In this document: positions 36,518 to 45,350 of the stretch, in pieces
Position numbering within the stretch: the first letter of the stretch is position 1
Layout: each line of letters begins with the position of its first letter
NCBI RefSeq assembly: GCF_019710575.1
Contig: NZ_JAHWFK010000035.1
Span: 1-64,000 of the forward strand
Direction of reading: 5' to 3'
Length of the DNA: 64,000 nt
Origin: Paractinoplanes polyasparticus
GTDB lineage: Bacteria > Actinomycetota > Actinomycetes > Mycobacteriales > Micromonosporaceae
The notes under the pieces: generated by a model
The model's input: the letters and a program-made list of their open reading frames with translations, nothing else
What the model was told of the DNA's origin: nothing
Databases searched by the model: none
Made by a program: the position numbers and the translations under genes

Positions 36518-38275
36518 TCAGGAGAGCGGCGGGTAAGCGTTGGCCATCAGCTGGCGGAACTGAGCCGAGAACCAGGCGCCGGAGATCGGCGCGTCCGGCA
36601 GGGCGCCACTCAGGCTGTTGCCGTTGCGGGCGTTGCCGGTGTAGGTCGGGTCGCACATCCGGTCGAAGCCCTTGCCCTCGTCGTTCGGGATCAGCTTGGA
36701 GGAGCCGTCCGACTCACCCGGGGGCTTGACCCAGACGTAGGCGTCGATGCCGCTGGCCGGGGCCGCGGTCGGGCGCTCGCCGAGGCCGGCGCCGGACTGG
36801 TTGCACCAGTTGCCGGCGTGGATCCGGCGGTCGATGCGCGACTCGTTGACGAAGGTGTCGATGACCGTGGAGGTGCTGGCCGCGGTCGGGCGGGCCGAGC
36901 CACCCCAGCCGTTGCGGCTGGTGTCGATCAGCATGCCGATGTTGGCGTTGAAGCCGATCGAGACCAGCTTCTGGCGGAATGCCTGGGCGAAGGTCAGCTC
37001 ATCGGTGTACTGGTTCCAGTCGATCCACTTCGACTGCCGCACGCTCTGGCCCCCGACCGTGGTGGTCGGCTGGACGAAGGGCTCACGCAGCGCGGAGTAG
37101 TTCGCCGTGTTGGTGATGAAGCCGTGCACGTTGTTGACGCTGCCCGAGGCTCGGGCGGCCTCCAGCATGATGTCGGCGGACGGGCCCATGTTCGAGTCCC
37201 AGCCGATCCAGCCGTGGTGCGCCGCGTCGACGTAGTTGTAGCCGTTGGACAGGGCGCCCAGCTTGTTCAGGGCGTAGCCGACACCCTGCACGTAACCGCC
37301 GTTGGCCTTCATCGTGTCGCAGGTCGCCGTGCCGCCGGCCTGGCCGGAGGTGTTCGTGACCAGGTTCGGCAGCGAGTCGATCTCGATGATGTTGATGATC
37401 CGCAGGGCCGCGTACTTCGGGTCGGACTGGATCGCGGCGATCGGGTCGATGTACTCGGCCTTGTAGCGCGGCAGCTCGTCCGGGCCGAGCTCACCGTTGG
37501 AGGCGAGCGCGGAGCAGTCCCGGCCGGGCAGGTTGTAGATCACGAACTGGATGTAGCCGGCGTTCTGCGCGAGGGCCGCGTCCAGGTGGTCACGAACGCC
37601 CATCGAGCCGTTCGAGCTGCTGTCGTCGGTGCCCTCGATCGCGGCGATCCGGTCGAGCCAGACCGCGGTCGGGTTGCTCGAGACCCGGTTGCCGCCGGGC
37701 TCGGCCTCCGCCTTGGCCTTCCACTCCGGGTTCACGTAGCCGCGCGCCCCGGCGTACGGGTTGTCGACCTTGCTGCCGGTCGGCGGCGGCGTCGTCGGCG
37801 GGGTGGTCGGCGGGGTGGTGGGAGGCGTCGTGGGCGGCGTCGTCGGCGGGGTCGACGGGCCGGTGGCGCCGGTGCACGCCGTGCCGTTCAGCGAGAACGT
37901 GGCGGGCGCGGTGTTCGTACCCGAGTAGCTGGCGTTGAAGCCGAAGGTGGCGTTGCCGTTGGTCGGGAGCGACCCCGCCCAGGACGGGCTCGCCGCCGTC
38001 ACGTTCTGGCCGGACTGGGTGATGGTGGCGCTCCAGCCCTGGGTGACCTGCTGGTTGCCGGGGAAGGCCCAGGTCAGGCGCCAGCCACCGGAGATCGGGT
38101 CACCGAGGTTGGTCACGCTGACCGACCCGGTGAAGCCGTTGCTCCAGCTGTTGGCCGTGTAGTCCACCCGGCAGCCGGCCGCGGCGCTCGCGCTGGTCGC
38201 GGCGAAGACGCCGAGGCCAGAGACGAGCGATACAGCGGCAGCCGCGGTCAGACCGCGGATGAGGACAGGTCTCAT
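36518..38275 (-). CDS. Secreted GH6 cellobiohydrolase with CBM2
   Basis: A 585-residue exo-acting cellulase. Order: signal peptide (about 1-32, ending TSASA), a CBM2 cellulose-binding module (about 33-135, CRVDYTANSWSNGFTGSVSV), a (TPPT)n linker near 140-165, and a GH6 catalytic domain of about 415 residues. Catalytic aspartates appear as D253 (LPGRDCSALASNGE) and D300 (IEIDSLPNLVTN). The large catalytic domain fits the cellobiohydrolase type more than the roughly 290-residue endoglucanases. ATG 38275 has GAGGAG eight bases upstream. A CelR-type operator about 100 bases upstream indicates cellobiose-inducible expression. Confidence 0.95.
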   Translation of the reverse strand: MRPVLIRGLTAAAAVSLVSGLGVFAATSASAAAGCRVDYTANSWSNGFTGSVSVTNLGDPISGGWRLTWAFPGNQQVTQGWSATITQSGQNVTAASPSWAGSLPTNGNATFGFNASYSGTNTAPATFSLNGTACTGATGPSTPPTTPPTTPPTTPPTTPPTTPPPTGSKVDNPYAGARGYVNPEWKAKAEAEPGGNRVSSNPTAVWLDRIAAIEGTDDSSSNGSMGVRDHLDAALAQNAGYIQFVIYNLPGRDCSALASNGELGPDELPRYKAEYIDPIAAIQSDPKYAALRIINIIEIDSLPNLVTNTSGQAGGTATCDTMKANGGYVQGVGYALNKLGALSNGYNYVDAAHHGWIGWDSNMGPSADIMLEAARASGSVNNVHGFITNTANYSALREPFVQPTTTVGGQSVRQSKWIDWNQYTDELTFAQAFRQKLVSIGFNANIGMLIDTSRNGWGGSARPTAASTSTVIDTFVNESRIDRRIHAGNWCNQSGAGLGERPTAAPASGIDAYVWVKPPGESDGSSKLIPNDEGKGFDRMCDPTYTGNARNGNSLSGALPDAPISGAWFSAQFRQLMANAYPPLS

Positions 38276-38376
38276 GTGGTGGCTCCTCGAGACATGCGGC
38301 GGCGCCCGTAGCGCCCGGGGATAGGCCGGGGATACATCGAGGGGCATCGCTCCCCGGCTGTTTCGACAGCATGACA

Positions 38377-38390
38377 TGGGAGCGCTCCCA
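38377..38390. promoter_or_regulatory. CelR/CebR-type operator of the cellulase gene
   Basis: The perfect 14-base palindrome TGGGAGCGCTCCCA is identical to the CelR box known upstream of cellulase genes in Thermobifida and related to CebR sites in Streptomyces. It lies about 100 bases before the cellulase start. A LacI-family repressor released by cellobiose is expected to bind it; that gene is outside the window. Confidence 0.9.
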
Positions 38391-38446
38391 CCGCAATCGT
38401 CTGTTAACAACGGGCTCATCTTGCGCGCATCGCGTATAACGGACGC

Positions 38447-39061
38447 GTGCAGGTATGGGAGGTCACCGAGGCGCTGGCCGAGGTTCCGGGGGTCGAGGTC
38501 AGCGTGCGCCGGGGGCTCCTGGCGATCCACGTGCCCGCGCTGGGCGACACGGCGCGGCTGGACCCGGACGAGATCCTGGCTGCTGAGCCGGTCTTCGTGC
38601 CCACCCGCGCGGCCGCGGTGCAACTCGACGTGCGCGACGGCCGCGCCGTGCTGCCGCTCATCGTGACCGTCGACGACATGGTGTTCAACCCCGCCTACGC
38701 CGACGACCTCGTCGAGCCCGGCGCCCACCGGCAGCTGCCGGCCATGCCCAACTTGATCTCATACTCCGAGATGCACCGCGACGTGCGCGCCCTCGGCAAG
38801 GCGATCGACGACCCGGCGCTCGACCTGGAACCCGAAACCCTGGCCGCGACCCTGCTGGCCCACCGCTGCTTCCTCGCCGGCGCGATGCGGGTCGGCCTCT
38901 GGCCCGTCCGGGTGGCCGCGTGGTGGGAGTACGCCAACGCGCGCGTCGGCGGCCCGTCAGGCGTCGCTCCGCTGCGCTCCGACCCCGACTGGGACGACCT
39001 GATGGCCGACGTCGCCGAGGCCCGTCGCCGGACGGCCACCTCGGAATCGACCATCTCGTAG
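38447..39061 (+). CDS. Hypothetical cytosolic protein, possibly leaderless
   Basis: A 204-residue protein I do not recognise. It has no signal peptide or membrane helix. Readable blocks include VPGVEVSVRRGLLAIHVPAL, AVQLDVRDGRAVLPLIVTVDD and PAMPNLISYSEMHRDVRALG, followed by a helical C-terminus with WWEYANARVGG. The GTG at 38447 has no ribosome binding site, but TATAAC at 38435-38440 sits six bases upstream, the distance expected when a -10 box places the transcript start at the start codon. It is divergent from the cellulase gene. Confidence 0.6.
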   Translation: MQVWEVTEALAEVPGVEVSVRRGLLAIHVPALGDTARLDPDEILAAEPVFVPTRAAAVQLDVRDGRAVLPLIVTVDDMVFNPAYADDLVEPGAHRQLPAMPNLISYSEMHRDVRALGKAIDDPALDLEPETLAATLLAHRCFLAGAMRVGLWPVRVAAWWEYANARVGGPSGVAPLRSDPDWDDLMADVAEARRRTATSESTIS

Positions 39062-39082
39062 GCACGGCTTCCGCCGGCGGCC

Positions 39083-39158
39083 GGCGCAGGAGCCGGCGGC
39101 CGGCGCAGGAGCCGGCGGCCGGCGCAGGAGCCGGCGGCCGGCGCAGGAGCCGGCGGCC
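39083..39158. repeat. Four perfect 19-base tandem repeats
   Basis: The unit GGCGCAGGAGCCGGCGGCC occurs four times in a row, with a partial copy before it. It adjoins the remnant of a LamG-domain gene. Unit length is not a multiple of three, so it would not preserve a reading frame. Confidence 0.9.
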
Positions 39159-39302
39159 GGGGGGCGTACAGGTCCTTGATCTCCGTGGCCGACAGCGCGC
39201 GGTCGTAGAGGTGCACCCGGTCGACCGTGCCGTCCCGACAGTCGACCGGATTGCCGTTGTACTTGCCGCGGCCGATCACCGGGTTGCCGGTGGGGGCGGC
39301 CC
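39159..39302 (-). pseudogene. Remnant of a LamG-domain (concanavalin-like) secreted protein
   Basis: In one minus-strand frame this stretch reads GNPVIGRGKYNGNPVDCRDG and then GTVDRVHLYDRALSATEIKD before LYA. The end, DRVHLYDRALSATEI, is the hallmark last strand of bacterial LamG/jellyroll domains. No start codon or domain N-terminus is present, and the frame runs into the 19-base repeat array instead of a clean stop. It looks like the 3' end of a larger gene whose rest was deleted. The cellulase and kinase genes nearby do not continue it. Confidence 0.6.
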
Positions 39303-39390
39303 GGGCAGGCAGGCTGCGGCGGTCCCACCTGCACCCGAACTGCGACCGCCTGCTCGTCAAGCCCGTCGCCCCGGTGCCGACCTTTCTGGC

Positions 39391-40902
39391 ATGAGCATGA
39401 GCAGCGGCATGGGAACGGCGGGCGCCGTCCTCGGGGGCGACCCCCAGGACGCCCTGCTCGGCGACCTCGTCTCGTTCATGACCAAGGACACGCCCTCGGT
39501 CCAGCACGTGCTGGACCTCTGCGTGCCGCACCTGCGCGAGGCGGCCGGTCTCACCGCGGCCACCGTGTTCGAGCTCGACTCCGAGACCGGCCTGCTGACC
39601 GTCACCGCCCGCGTCGGCGAGCCCGGCCGCCGCGATGTGCTGACCGCGGGCAAGGTCTTCCGCCTGGCGGCCGGGGCCAAGCCGTTGGTCAGCGGCGAGC
39701 AGATGGCCGTGCGGCTGCGCATCGGCGGGCAGACCGTCGGCGTCCTGCTGCTCACCGGAGCCGGCCTCGACGCCCTGCGCCCCGAGGTGCTGGCTCCGCT
39801 CGCCCTGCACTTCGCGACCACGCTGCAGGGCCTGGCGGCCGAGAAGCAGCGCCAGTTCGTCTCGCACACCACCAGCACCATCCGCCGCCTCTTCGAGCAG
39901 GGCATGGCCGCCGACGGCGTCGAGGACGCCGCCGGCCTGCTGGCCGCCTCGGCCGCCGAGGGGTTCCGCACCGAGCACGCCGCCGTCATCCTCGTCGACC
40001 CGGACGGCACGGTCCTCTCGGCGCACAGCGTCGGACTGCCCGAGGGCGACGCGACGATCGCCGAGCTGCTGGGCCGGTCCGCCGAGGAGTCGCCGGTGTG
40101 GCAGACGGTGCGGGACGGAAAGGTCGCGCTGGCCAACGACTCGGTGACCTCGGTCGTACGCCCCTGTGACCTCGCCCTGCTCATGAAGCTCAAGTCGTTC
40201 GCCGCCATGCCGCTGATGTCCGCCCAGGGCCCGGTCGGCATGATCATGTGCGGCGACTCGCGCGCGCCCCGCGAGTGGACCGCGCGGGACCGCATCCTCG
40301 CCGATCAGCTGTCGGTCGAGGGCGGCCTGATCATCGACAGCGCCGGCATGCGGCAGGCCGCGCAGGCGCATGTCGCCGAGCTCAGCCGCCAGGCTTTCCA
40401 CGACTCGCTCACCGGCCTGCCCAACCGCACCCACCTGATCGACCGGGCCGAGCGGGCCGTCCGCGAGGCCGGGGAGACTCGCGACCGGGTGGCCCTGATG
40501 CTGCTCGACCTCAACGGCTTCAAGCAGGTCAACGACACCGCGGGTCACCAGGCCGGCGACGCGCTGCTGCAGCAGGTGGCCAAGCGCCTGCTCGGCGCGG
40601 TCCGCGACGGCGACGTGGTCTCGCGGCTGGGCGGCGACGAGTTCGCCATCATGCTCACCCGGCAGGCCGACGAGGAGGTGGCCAGCGTGGTGGCCGGGCG
40701 CATCTGCGACCGGTTGCGCCGCCCCTTCGCCATCGACGGCGCCGAGGTCTCGATCGGCGGCAGCGTGGGCATCGCGCTCTATCCCGACGACGCCACCGAC
40801 TACGAGGCCCTGATGCGGGGCGCGGACGCCGCGATGTACGAGGCCAAGCGGGCCACCAAAGGCCACGGCGGCGGTTACCGGCGGGCGCGGGACACCTTCT
40901 GA
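39391..40902 (+). CDS. GAF-domain diguanylate cyclase
   Basis: A 503-residue cytosolic signalling protein. Two GAF-like domains (about 25-165 and 175-320) are followed by a short helical linker and a GGDEF domain from about 335. The active site G414-G-D-E-F418 (SRLGGDEFAIML) is intact, as is the inhibitory I-site RDGD five residues before it. It should make cyclic di-GMP with product feedback. In actinomycetes this messenger controls development through BldD-type regulators. ATG 39391 has no clear ribosome binding site; an ATG two codons later is equally possible. Confidence 0.92.
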   Translation: MSMSSGMGTAGAVLGGDPQDALLGDLVSFMTKDTPSVQHVLDLCVPHLREAAGLTAATVFELDSETGLLTVTARVGEPGRRDVLTAGKVFRLAAGAKPLVSGEQMAVRLRIGGQTVGVLLLTGAGLDALRPEVLAPLALHFATTLQGLAAEKQRQFVSHTTSTIRRLFEQGMAADGVEDAAGLLAASAAEGFRTEHAAVILVDPDGTVLSAHSVGLPEGDATIAELLGRSAEESPVWQTVRDGKVALANDSVTSVVRPCDLALLMKLKSFAAMPLMSAQGPVGMIMCGDSRAPREWTARDRILADQLSVEGGLIIDSAGMRQAAQAHVAELSRQAFHDSLTGLPNRTHLIDRAERAVREAGETRDRVALMLLDLNGFKQVNDTAGHQAGDALLQQVAKRLLGAVRDGDVVSRLGGDEFAIMLTRQADEEVASVVAGRICDRLRRPFAIDGAEVSIGGSVGIALYPDDATDYEALMRGADAAMYEAKRATKGHGGGYRRARDTF

Positions 40903-40913
40903 ATCTTGGTCCG

Positions 40914-40942
40914 GGATACCGGGCGGAACCTGTCCGGTATCC
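40914..40942. promoter_or_regulatory. Inverted repeat upstream of a VOC gene
   Basis: GGATACCGG (40914-40922) and CCGGTATCC (40934-40942) are exact complements separated by 11 bases, ending 17 bases before the VOC start. Each arm is itself close to a palindrome. A repressor-binding site or RNA hairpin is possible. GGAAC at 40925 could also be read as an ECF-type -35. Confidence 0.5.
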
Positions 40943-40959
40943 GGCCTAGCGTCGCCGTC

Positions 40960-41331
40960 ATGAACTTCGCTTCGGTACGTCTCATCACCGACCACGTCGG
41001 CCCGCTCACCGACTTCTACGAGCAGGTCACCGGGCAGCCCGCGCGGCGGCACACGCCCGACTTCGCCGAGATCGCGCTGCCCGGCGCGACCCTGGCCATC
41101 GGCAGCACCGCCACCGTCAAGCTGTTCGGCGAAGGCTCGGCCGAGCCCGCGGCCAACCGGACCGCCATCGTCGAGTTCCGGGTCGACGACGTGGACGCCG
41201 AATTCGCCCGCCTGCGTACGGTCATCGGCGACCTCGTCCAGGAACCCACCACCATGCCCTGGGGCAACCGGTCGCTGCTGTTCCGCGACCCCGACGGCAC
41301 GCTGGTCAACCTGTTCACGCCGCCCTCATGA
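40960..41331 (+). CDS. VOC/glyoxalase-superfamily protein
   Basis: A 123-residue vicinal-oxygen-chelate protein of the bleomycin-resistance/glyoxalase type: SVRLITDHVGPLTDFYEQVTG at the start, IVEFRVDDVDAEFARLR in the middle and SLLFRDPDGTLVNLFTPP at the end. The end pattern matches this family strongly. The substrate is unknown. ATG 40960 lies just after an inverted repeat. It overlaps the convergent gene at 41326 by six bases. Confidence 0.85.
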   Translation: MNFASVRLITDHVGPLTDFYEQVTGQPARRHTPDFAEIALPGATLAIGSTATVKLFGEGSAEPAANRTAIVEFRVDDVDAEFARLRTVIGDLVQEPTTMPWGNRSLLFRDPDGTLVNLFTPPS

Positions 41332-41940
41332 GAAGATCCACGCCACCACGACGCCGACCAGGCCGCCGCTGACCAGCAGGCCGGCGCCGAAACGCCGGGT
41401 CTCCGGCCGCCAGACCGACCCGACGCCGATCAACAGGTAGAGCGGCACCCAGGCCCAGAACGGGGCGGCCAGCCCGGCCATCGAGGGGAACAGCGTCATC
41501 GGGCCCACGGCGGCGCACGGACCGGCGCAGCCCAGCGCCAGACCGCTCAGCAGGCCCGCCAGCAGCGGCGGGTCGACCAGGCGGGCCTGCTGCGGCGGCG
41601 ACGCCACGGTGAGGACCGGGTCGTCGCCCGGGTGCTGGGTCAGGGTGAGCACATAGCCGGCCGGGTCGTGGACGATCAGCACACGGCCGTCGGCCGGGCC
41701 GCTCTCGTCGACGCGGCAGCCGGACTGCTGCCAGAGGTCACGCGTCGACTCGTACACCTCGGGGGTGTGCTCACCCAGGCCGGGCAGGCGGCCGCCGCGC
41801 AGGATGCGGGTGGCCGGCGGAGGCGACTTGAGCAGGGCGGCCGGGATCGGGTCGAGGCGCAGCCCCGGGAAGGCGTGCAGCGTCGCCTCCAGCCGCTGCT
41901 CGACGCCGCGGGTCAGCTCGGCCCGGCTGCTCTGGCTCAC
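41326..41940 (-). CDS. Hypothetical protein with C-terminal membrane region
   Basis: A 204-residue protein of unknown function. The first 110 residues are soluble (RGVEQRLEATLHAFPGLRLD, GPADGRVLIVHDPAGYVLTL). The last 90 contain about three hydrophobic segments (PPLLAGLLSGLALGCAGPC; FWAWVPLYLLIGVGSVW; GAGLLVSGGLVGVVVAWIF). The start is GTG 41940 without a strong ribosome binding site. It lies 49 bases downstream of the FUSC-family gene on the same strand and may be co-transcribed with it. Confidence 0.6.
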   Translation of the reverse strand: MSQSSRAELTRGVEQRLEATLHAFPGLRLDPIPAALLKSPPPATRILRGGRLPGLGEHTPEVYESTRDLWQQSGCRVDESGPADGRVLIVHDPAGYVLTLTQHPGDDPVLTVASPPQQARLVDPPLLAGLLSGLALGCAGPCAAVGPMTLFPSMAGLAAPFWAWVPLYLLIGVGSVWRPETRRFGAGLLVSGGLVGVVVAWIFS

Positions 41941-41989
41941 CCGTCACAGCCTCGCTCACACTCCGTCGCGATGCCGGACTATCGCGAAA

Positions 41990-44149
41990 TCAGGTGGCGC
42001 CGTCGGCTACCCGGGAGACGCGGACCCGGATCTCGTCGCCGGGCTCGGGGCGGCCGGTCATGTTCGTCAGGTCCTCGCGCAGCCCGTCGAGCCACGCCCG
42101 CAGGTCGGCCACGATGTAGAGGTCCTGGCCCAGGTCGTCGGGCCACCGTGGCGGCGCCGGGCGATCCGGTGGGCGGCCCGGGGTCTCGTTGCGCAGCAGG
42201 CGCTCGGCCGCGGCGTCGTAACAGGCGGCGACGTCGTCGGCCAGCGCGGTCAGCTGGTTCACGAACGGCAGCAGTCCGCCGGCCGGGCACGAGCGGACCA
42301 GGGCCTCCGCCCCGCGCACGGCGTGGTGGCCCGCGACCAGCGTGGCCTGCCAGTCGAGCCGGGCCGGTGCGTGCCGCTCGCTCTGGTACAGGGCGAACGA
42401 CGCCTCGGCCAGCTGCCCCGCGAAACGGGCCTTGGGCAGCGCGTTGCCGGGCGTGGCGCCGTTGGCCATGACGGCGATCGTCTCGCGGACGACCTCGGCC
42501 GCCGACGCCAGGAACGTGCCGGTCGCGCGGTGCAGTTCCCCGGCCCCGCCCCGCGGCCAGGCGAACAGGCCGATGAGCACGCCGATGGCCGCGCCGATCA
42601 GCACGTCGGCCACCCGCTGCTCGGCCAGCCGCCAGTCGACGGGGGTGACCTGCGCGAAGACGAGCGTGATGACCAGCGTGAACAGCGCCTGCGACCAGCC
42701 CAGGCCGAGCAGCGGGCCGGCCGCGAAACCGGCGATCATCACGAACGGCAGGGCGACGGCGAACACGAGCGGGTCGAGGCCGGGCAGCAGGATCAGGGCG
42801 GCCACGACCGAGCCGGCAACCGTGCCGACCAGCGCCGGCCGCAGCGTCGAGCGGGTCTCGGCGGCCGACGCGCGCAGCACGGTCAGGATCGTCAGCAGCA
42901 CCCAGAAGCCGTGCGACAGGTCGAGCTCACCGGCGATCAGCCGGGCCACCGCCAGCGCCACGGCCAGGCGCAGGGCGCCCTGGAAGGCGACCGAGCGCGG
43001 GGTCAGATTTTCCCGCAGGCGGTGCCAGTAGAGGGCCGGGGTGCGACGGTACGCATACCAGAACTGCCCCGGGCGAGCCGTCTCCGGCGTGGGGTCGGGG
43101 TGCCCGGGCGGCTCCCCGGCGGCGATCCGCACGGCGACGACGAGGCTCTTGGTCCACTCCCCGAGCGACAGGGCGAGCGCGCCGAGCCGCAGCCGTTCCG
43201 GCGGCAACCCGTTCGGGTCGGTGTTCATCCGCGCGGCCCGGAAATCGGTGACGGCCGCCGCGACCACGTTGGTGTCGGGCAGCGGCCCGTCGCCGCGCAG
43301 CCAGGCTCCGGTGGCCCCGACGCAGCCGGCCGTGGCGCTGAGCAGTTTGATGGCGGCCGACCGGGTGATCGCCTCACGGTCGGCCGAGAAGTACAGGTCG
43401 ACGACCCGGCCGAGCAGCAGCCGGGACGTGCCGGCCGCTGCCGACAGCGCCCGGTCGTGGCGGCCGGCCGAAGCGGGTCGCTCGATGGGTGGCAGCCGCG
43501 AGGGGCGCAGCTCGTCAGCGGCCTCGGTCGCCTCGGGCACCAGGGCGGCGAGCCGGTCGCGGCCCGTCCTGTCGCCGGACCAGTCGTCGGCCAGCGCCTC
43601 GAGGCAGGCGGCGAGGGCCGAGACCGCGTCGGCCAGGCGGTGCCGGTACGGGACCGGCGCCGGGTCGGGCCACAGGAAGAGCTCGGCGGTGGCCAGCAGG
43701 GCCACGGCGAGGGTGACGCCGGCCAGCCTCTCCGGCAACGCCCCGGGGTCGTACGGCGGGAAGCACGGCAGGATGTAGAGCAGTTGCATGCCGGCGGCCA
43801 GCCCCACGAGCCGGGGCCCGCCCACCCCGACGAAGCTGACAGTGAAGCCGAGCACGAACATGCCGGCCGCGGCCGCCCAGTTGCTGACCGACAGCAGCGT
43901 GCCGAGCGAGATCAGCCCCCACACCACCGGCAGCACCGCGACGAGCGTCCGCGCCCGCTGCCGGGGCGACCCCGGGATCTGCGACAGCGCCCCGAGCGCG
44001 ATGGTGCCGAACAACGCGTACGGCGCCGCGTCGGCGCTGCCGATCACATAGCGGCAGAGATAGAAGCCCAGGCAGGCGACCAGCGTGACCCGGACCGCCC
44101 GCCGCACGACGAGCAGCTGAGGATCCCGCTTGAGCACCCACCCCCACAC
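41990..44149 (-). CDS. FUSC-family (aromatic acid exporter-like) membrane protein
   Basis: A 719-residue inner-membrane protein with two blocks of about six helices (about 15-160 and 385-520), each followed by a soluble region. This layout is that of the FUSC/AaeB/YccS family. The second block contains HGFWVLLTILTVLRASAAETR, which carries the family's typical short motif after a helix. The family exports aromatic carboxylic acids or related compounds, but most members are uncharacterised. The GTG at 44149 was chosen; an in-frame GTG four codons later is also possible. It follows the acyl-CoA dehydrogenase by 11 bases. Confidence 0.8.
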   Translation of the reverse strand: MWGWVLKRDPQLLVVRRAVRVTLVACLGFYLCRYVIGSADAAPYALFGTIALGALSQIPGSPRQRARTLVAVLPVVWGLISLGTLLSVSNWAAAAGMFVLGFTVSFVGVGGPRLVGLAAGMQLLYILPCFPPYDPGALPERLAGVTLAVALLATAELFLWPDPAPVPYRHRLADAVSALAACLEALADDWSGDRTGRDRLAALVPEATEAADELRPSRLPPIERPASAGRHDRALSAAAGTSRLLLGRVVDLYFSADREAITRSAAIKLLSATAGCVGATGAWLRGDGPLPDTNVVAAAVTDFRAARMNTDPNGLPPERLRLGALALSLGEWTKSLVVAVRIAAGEPPGHPDPTPETARPGQFWYAYRRTPALYWHRLRENLTPRSVAFQGALRLAVALAVARLIAGELDLSHGFWVLLTILTVLRASAAETRSTLRPALVGTVAGSVVAALILLPGLDPLVFAVALPFVMIAGFAAGPLLGLGWSQALFTLVITLVFAQVTPVDWRLAEQRVADVLIGAAIGVLIGLFAWPRGGAGELHRATGTFLASAAEVVRETIAVMANGATPGNALPKARFAGQLAEASFALYQSERHAPARLDWQATLVAGHHAVRGAEALVRSCPAGGLLPFVNQLTALADDVAACYDAAAERLLRNETPGRPPDRPAPPRWPDDLGQDLYIVADLRAWLDGLREDLTNMTGRPEPGDEIRVRVSRVADGAT

Positions 44150-44160
44150 AAGCCGCAGTC

Positions 44161-45306
44161 TTACACGAAGGCGCTCTCTCCGGTGATGGCGCGGCCCACG
44201 ATCAGGGTGTTGATCTCACGGGTGCCCTCGTACGAATACAGCGCCTCGGCGTCGGCCACGAACCGGCCGATGTTGTATTCGAGCACGATGCCGTTGCCGG
44301 CCAGCAGTTCCCGGGCCCAGCCGACAACTTCGCGCATGCGGGTGGTGCAGTAGGCCTTGGCCAGCGCCGAGTGCTCGTCGCGATATTGGCCCGCATCCTG
44401 CAACTGGGCCAGCCGCACACACATGCCGAGGGCGCCGGTCACGTTGCCCAGCATGCGGACCAGCAGATCCTGCACGAGCTGGAACTTGGCGATCGGCCGG
44501 CCGAACTGCTCCCGCTCCTTCGAGTAGTTCAGGGCGATCTCGTACGCGGCCAGCATGACGCCCACGGCTTCCCAGGCCACGCCGCTGCGGGTCTGCCGCA
44601 GCACCTTCGCCGTGTCCTTGAAGGAGTTCGCGTTCTCCAGCCGGTCGTCCTCGGGCACGCGCACGTCGGTCAGGCGGATGTCCGCGTTCTGCACGGTGCG
44701 CAGCGCGATCTTGTTCTCGATCTTCGTGGCCGTGAAGCCCGGCGCGTCACCGCGTACAACAAAGCCTTTGACCTGGTTGTCGGTCTCGTCACGGGCCCAG
44801 ACGACGATCAGGTCGGCGAAGGTCGCGTTGCCGATCCAGCGCTTCTCGCCGTTGAGCACCCACTCGTCGCCCTCGCGGCGGGCCGTCGTGCGCAGGCCGG
44901 CCGCGACGTCGGAGCCACCCGTCGGCTCGGTCAACGCGAACGCGCCCACCTGGTCGAAGGCGGTCATCGCGGGCAGCCAGCGCTCCTGCTGCTCGGGCGA
45001 GCCGCACATGGTGATGCTGCCCATGGCGAGCCCGGCGTGCACGCCGTAGAAGGTTGCCATCGACGCGTCGGCCCGGGCCATCTCGAGGGCGAGCCACCCG
45101 TTGAGCAGCGACGACGAGCCCTCGCGACCGGCGATGCCGAGGCCGGCGTACCGCTTGATCAGGTGCATCGGGAAGTCGGCGCGCCGCCAGTGGTCGTTGG
45201 CGATCGGCACGACCTCGTCGTCGAGGAACGCGCGCACCCGCTCCACCACGGCGGCCTCGTCATCCGAAAGCAGGTCCTGAAAGGCGTAAAGGTCTCCGGC
45301 GAGCAT
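44161..45306 (-). CDS. Acyl-CoA dehydrogenase, glutaryl-CoA dehydrogenase-like
   Basis: A 381-residue FAD enzyme of the acyl-CoA dehydrogenase family. FALTEPTGGSDVA and WVLNGEKRWIGNATFADL are flavin/substrate motifs. The C-terminal catalytic block YSYEGTREINTLIVGRAITG is closest to glutaryl-CoA dehydrogenase, with the Glu of YEGT as the base. The residue aligned with the substrate-binding arginine of glutaryl-CoA dehydrogenase appears changed (ADASMATFYGVH), so the substrate may differ. It is divergent from glyS, and its start is 44 bases away. It is probably in an operon with the FUSC gene. Confidence 0.88.
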   Translation of the reverse strand: MLAGDLYAFQDLLSDDEAAVVERVRAFLDDEVVPIANDHWRRADFPMHLIKRYAGLGIAGREGSSSLLNGWLALEMARADASMATFYGVHAGLAMGSITMCGSPEQQERWLPAMTAFDQVGAFALTEPTGGSDVAAGLRTTARREGDEWVLNGEKRWIGNATFADLIVVWARDETDNQVKGFVVRGDAPGFTATKIENKIALRTVQNADIRLTDVRVPEDDRLENANSFKDTAKVLRQTRSGVAWEAVGVMLAAYEIALNYSKEREQFGRPIAKFQLVQDLLVRMLGNVTGALGMCVRLAQLQDAGQYRDEHSALAKAYCTTRMREVVGWARELLAGNGIVLEYNIGRFVADAEALYSYEGTREINTLIVGRAITGESAFV

Positions 45307-45350
45307 ATTGCCTACGTACCCGCGAGCGGCCCGCCCTAGACTTCCAACCC

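Noticed and set aside
40925..40953. ECF-type promoter GGAAC/CGTC before the VOC gene
   Set aside because: The 20-base spacer is longer than the usual 16-18, so it is not listed as a feature.
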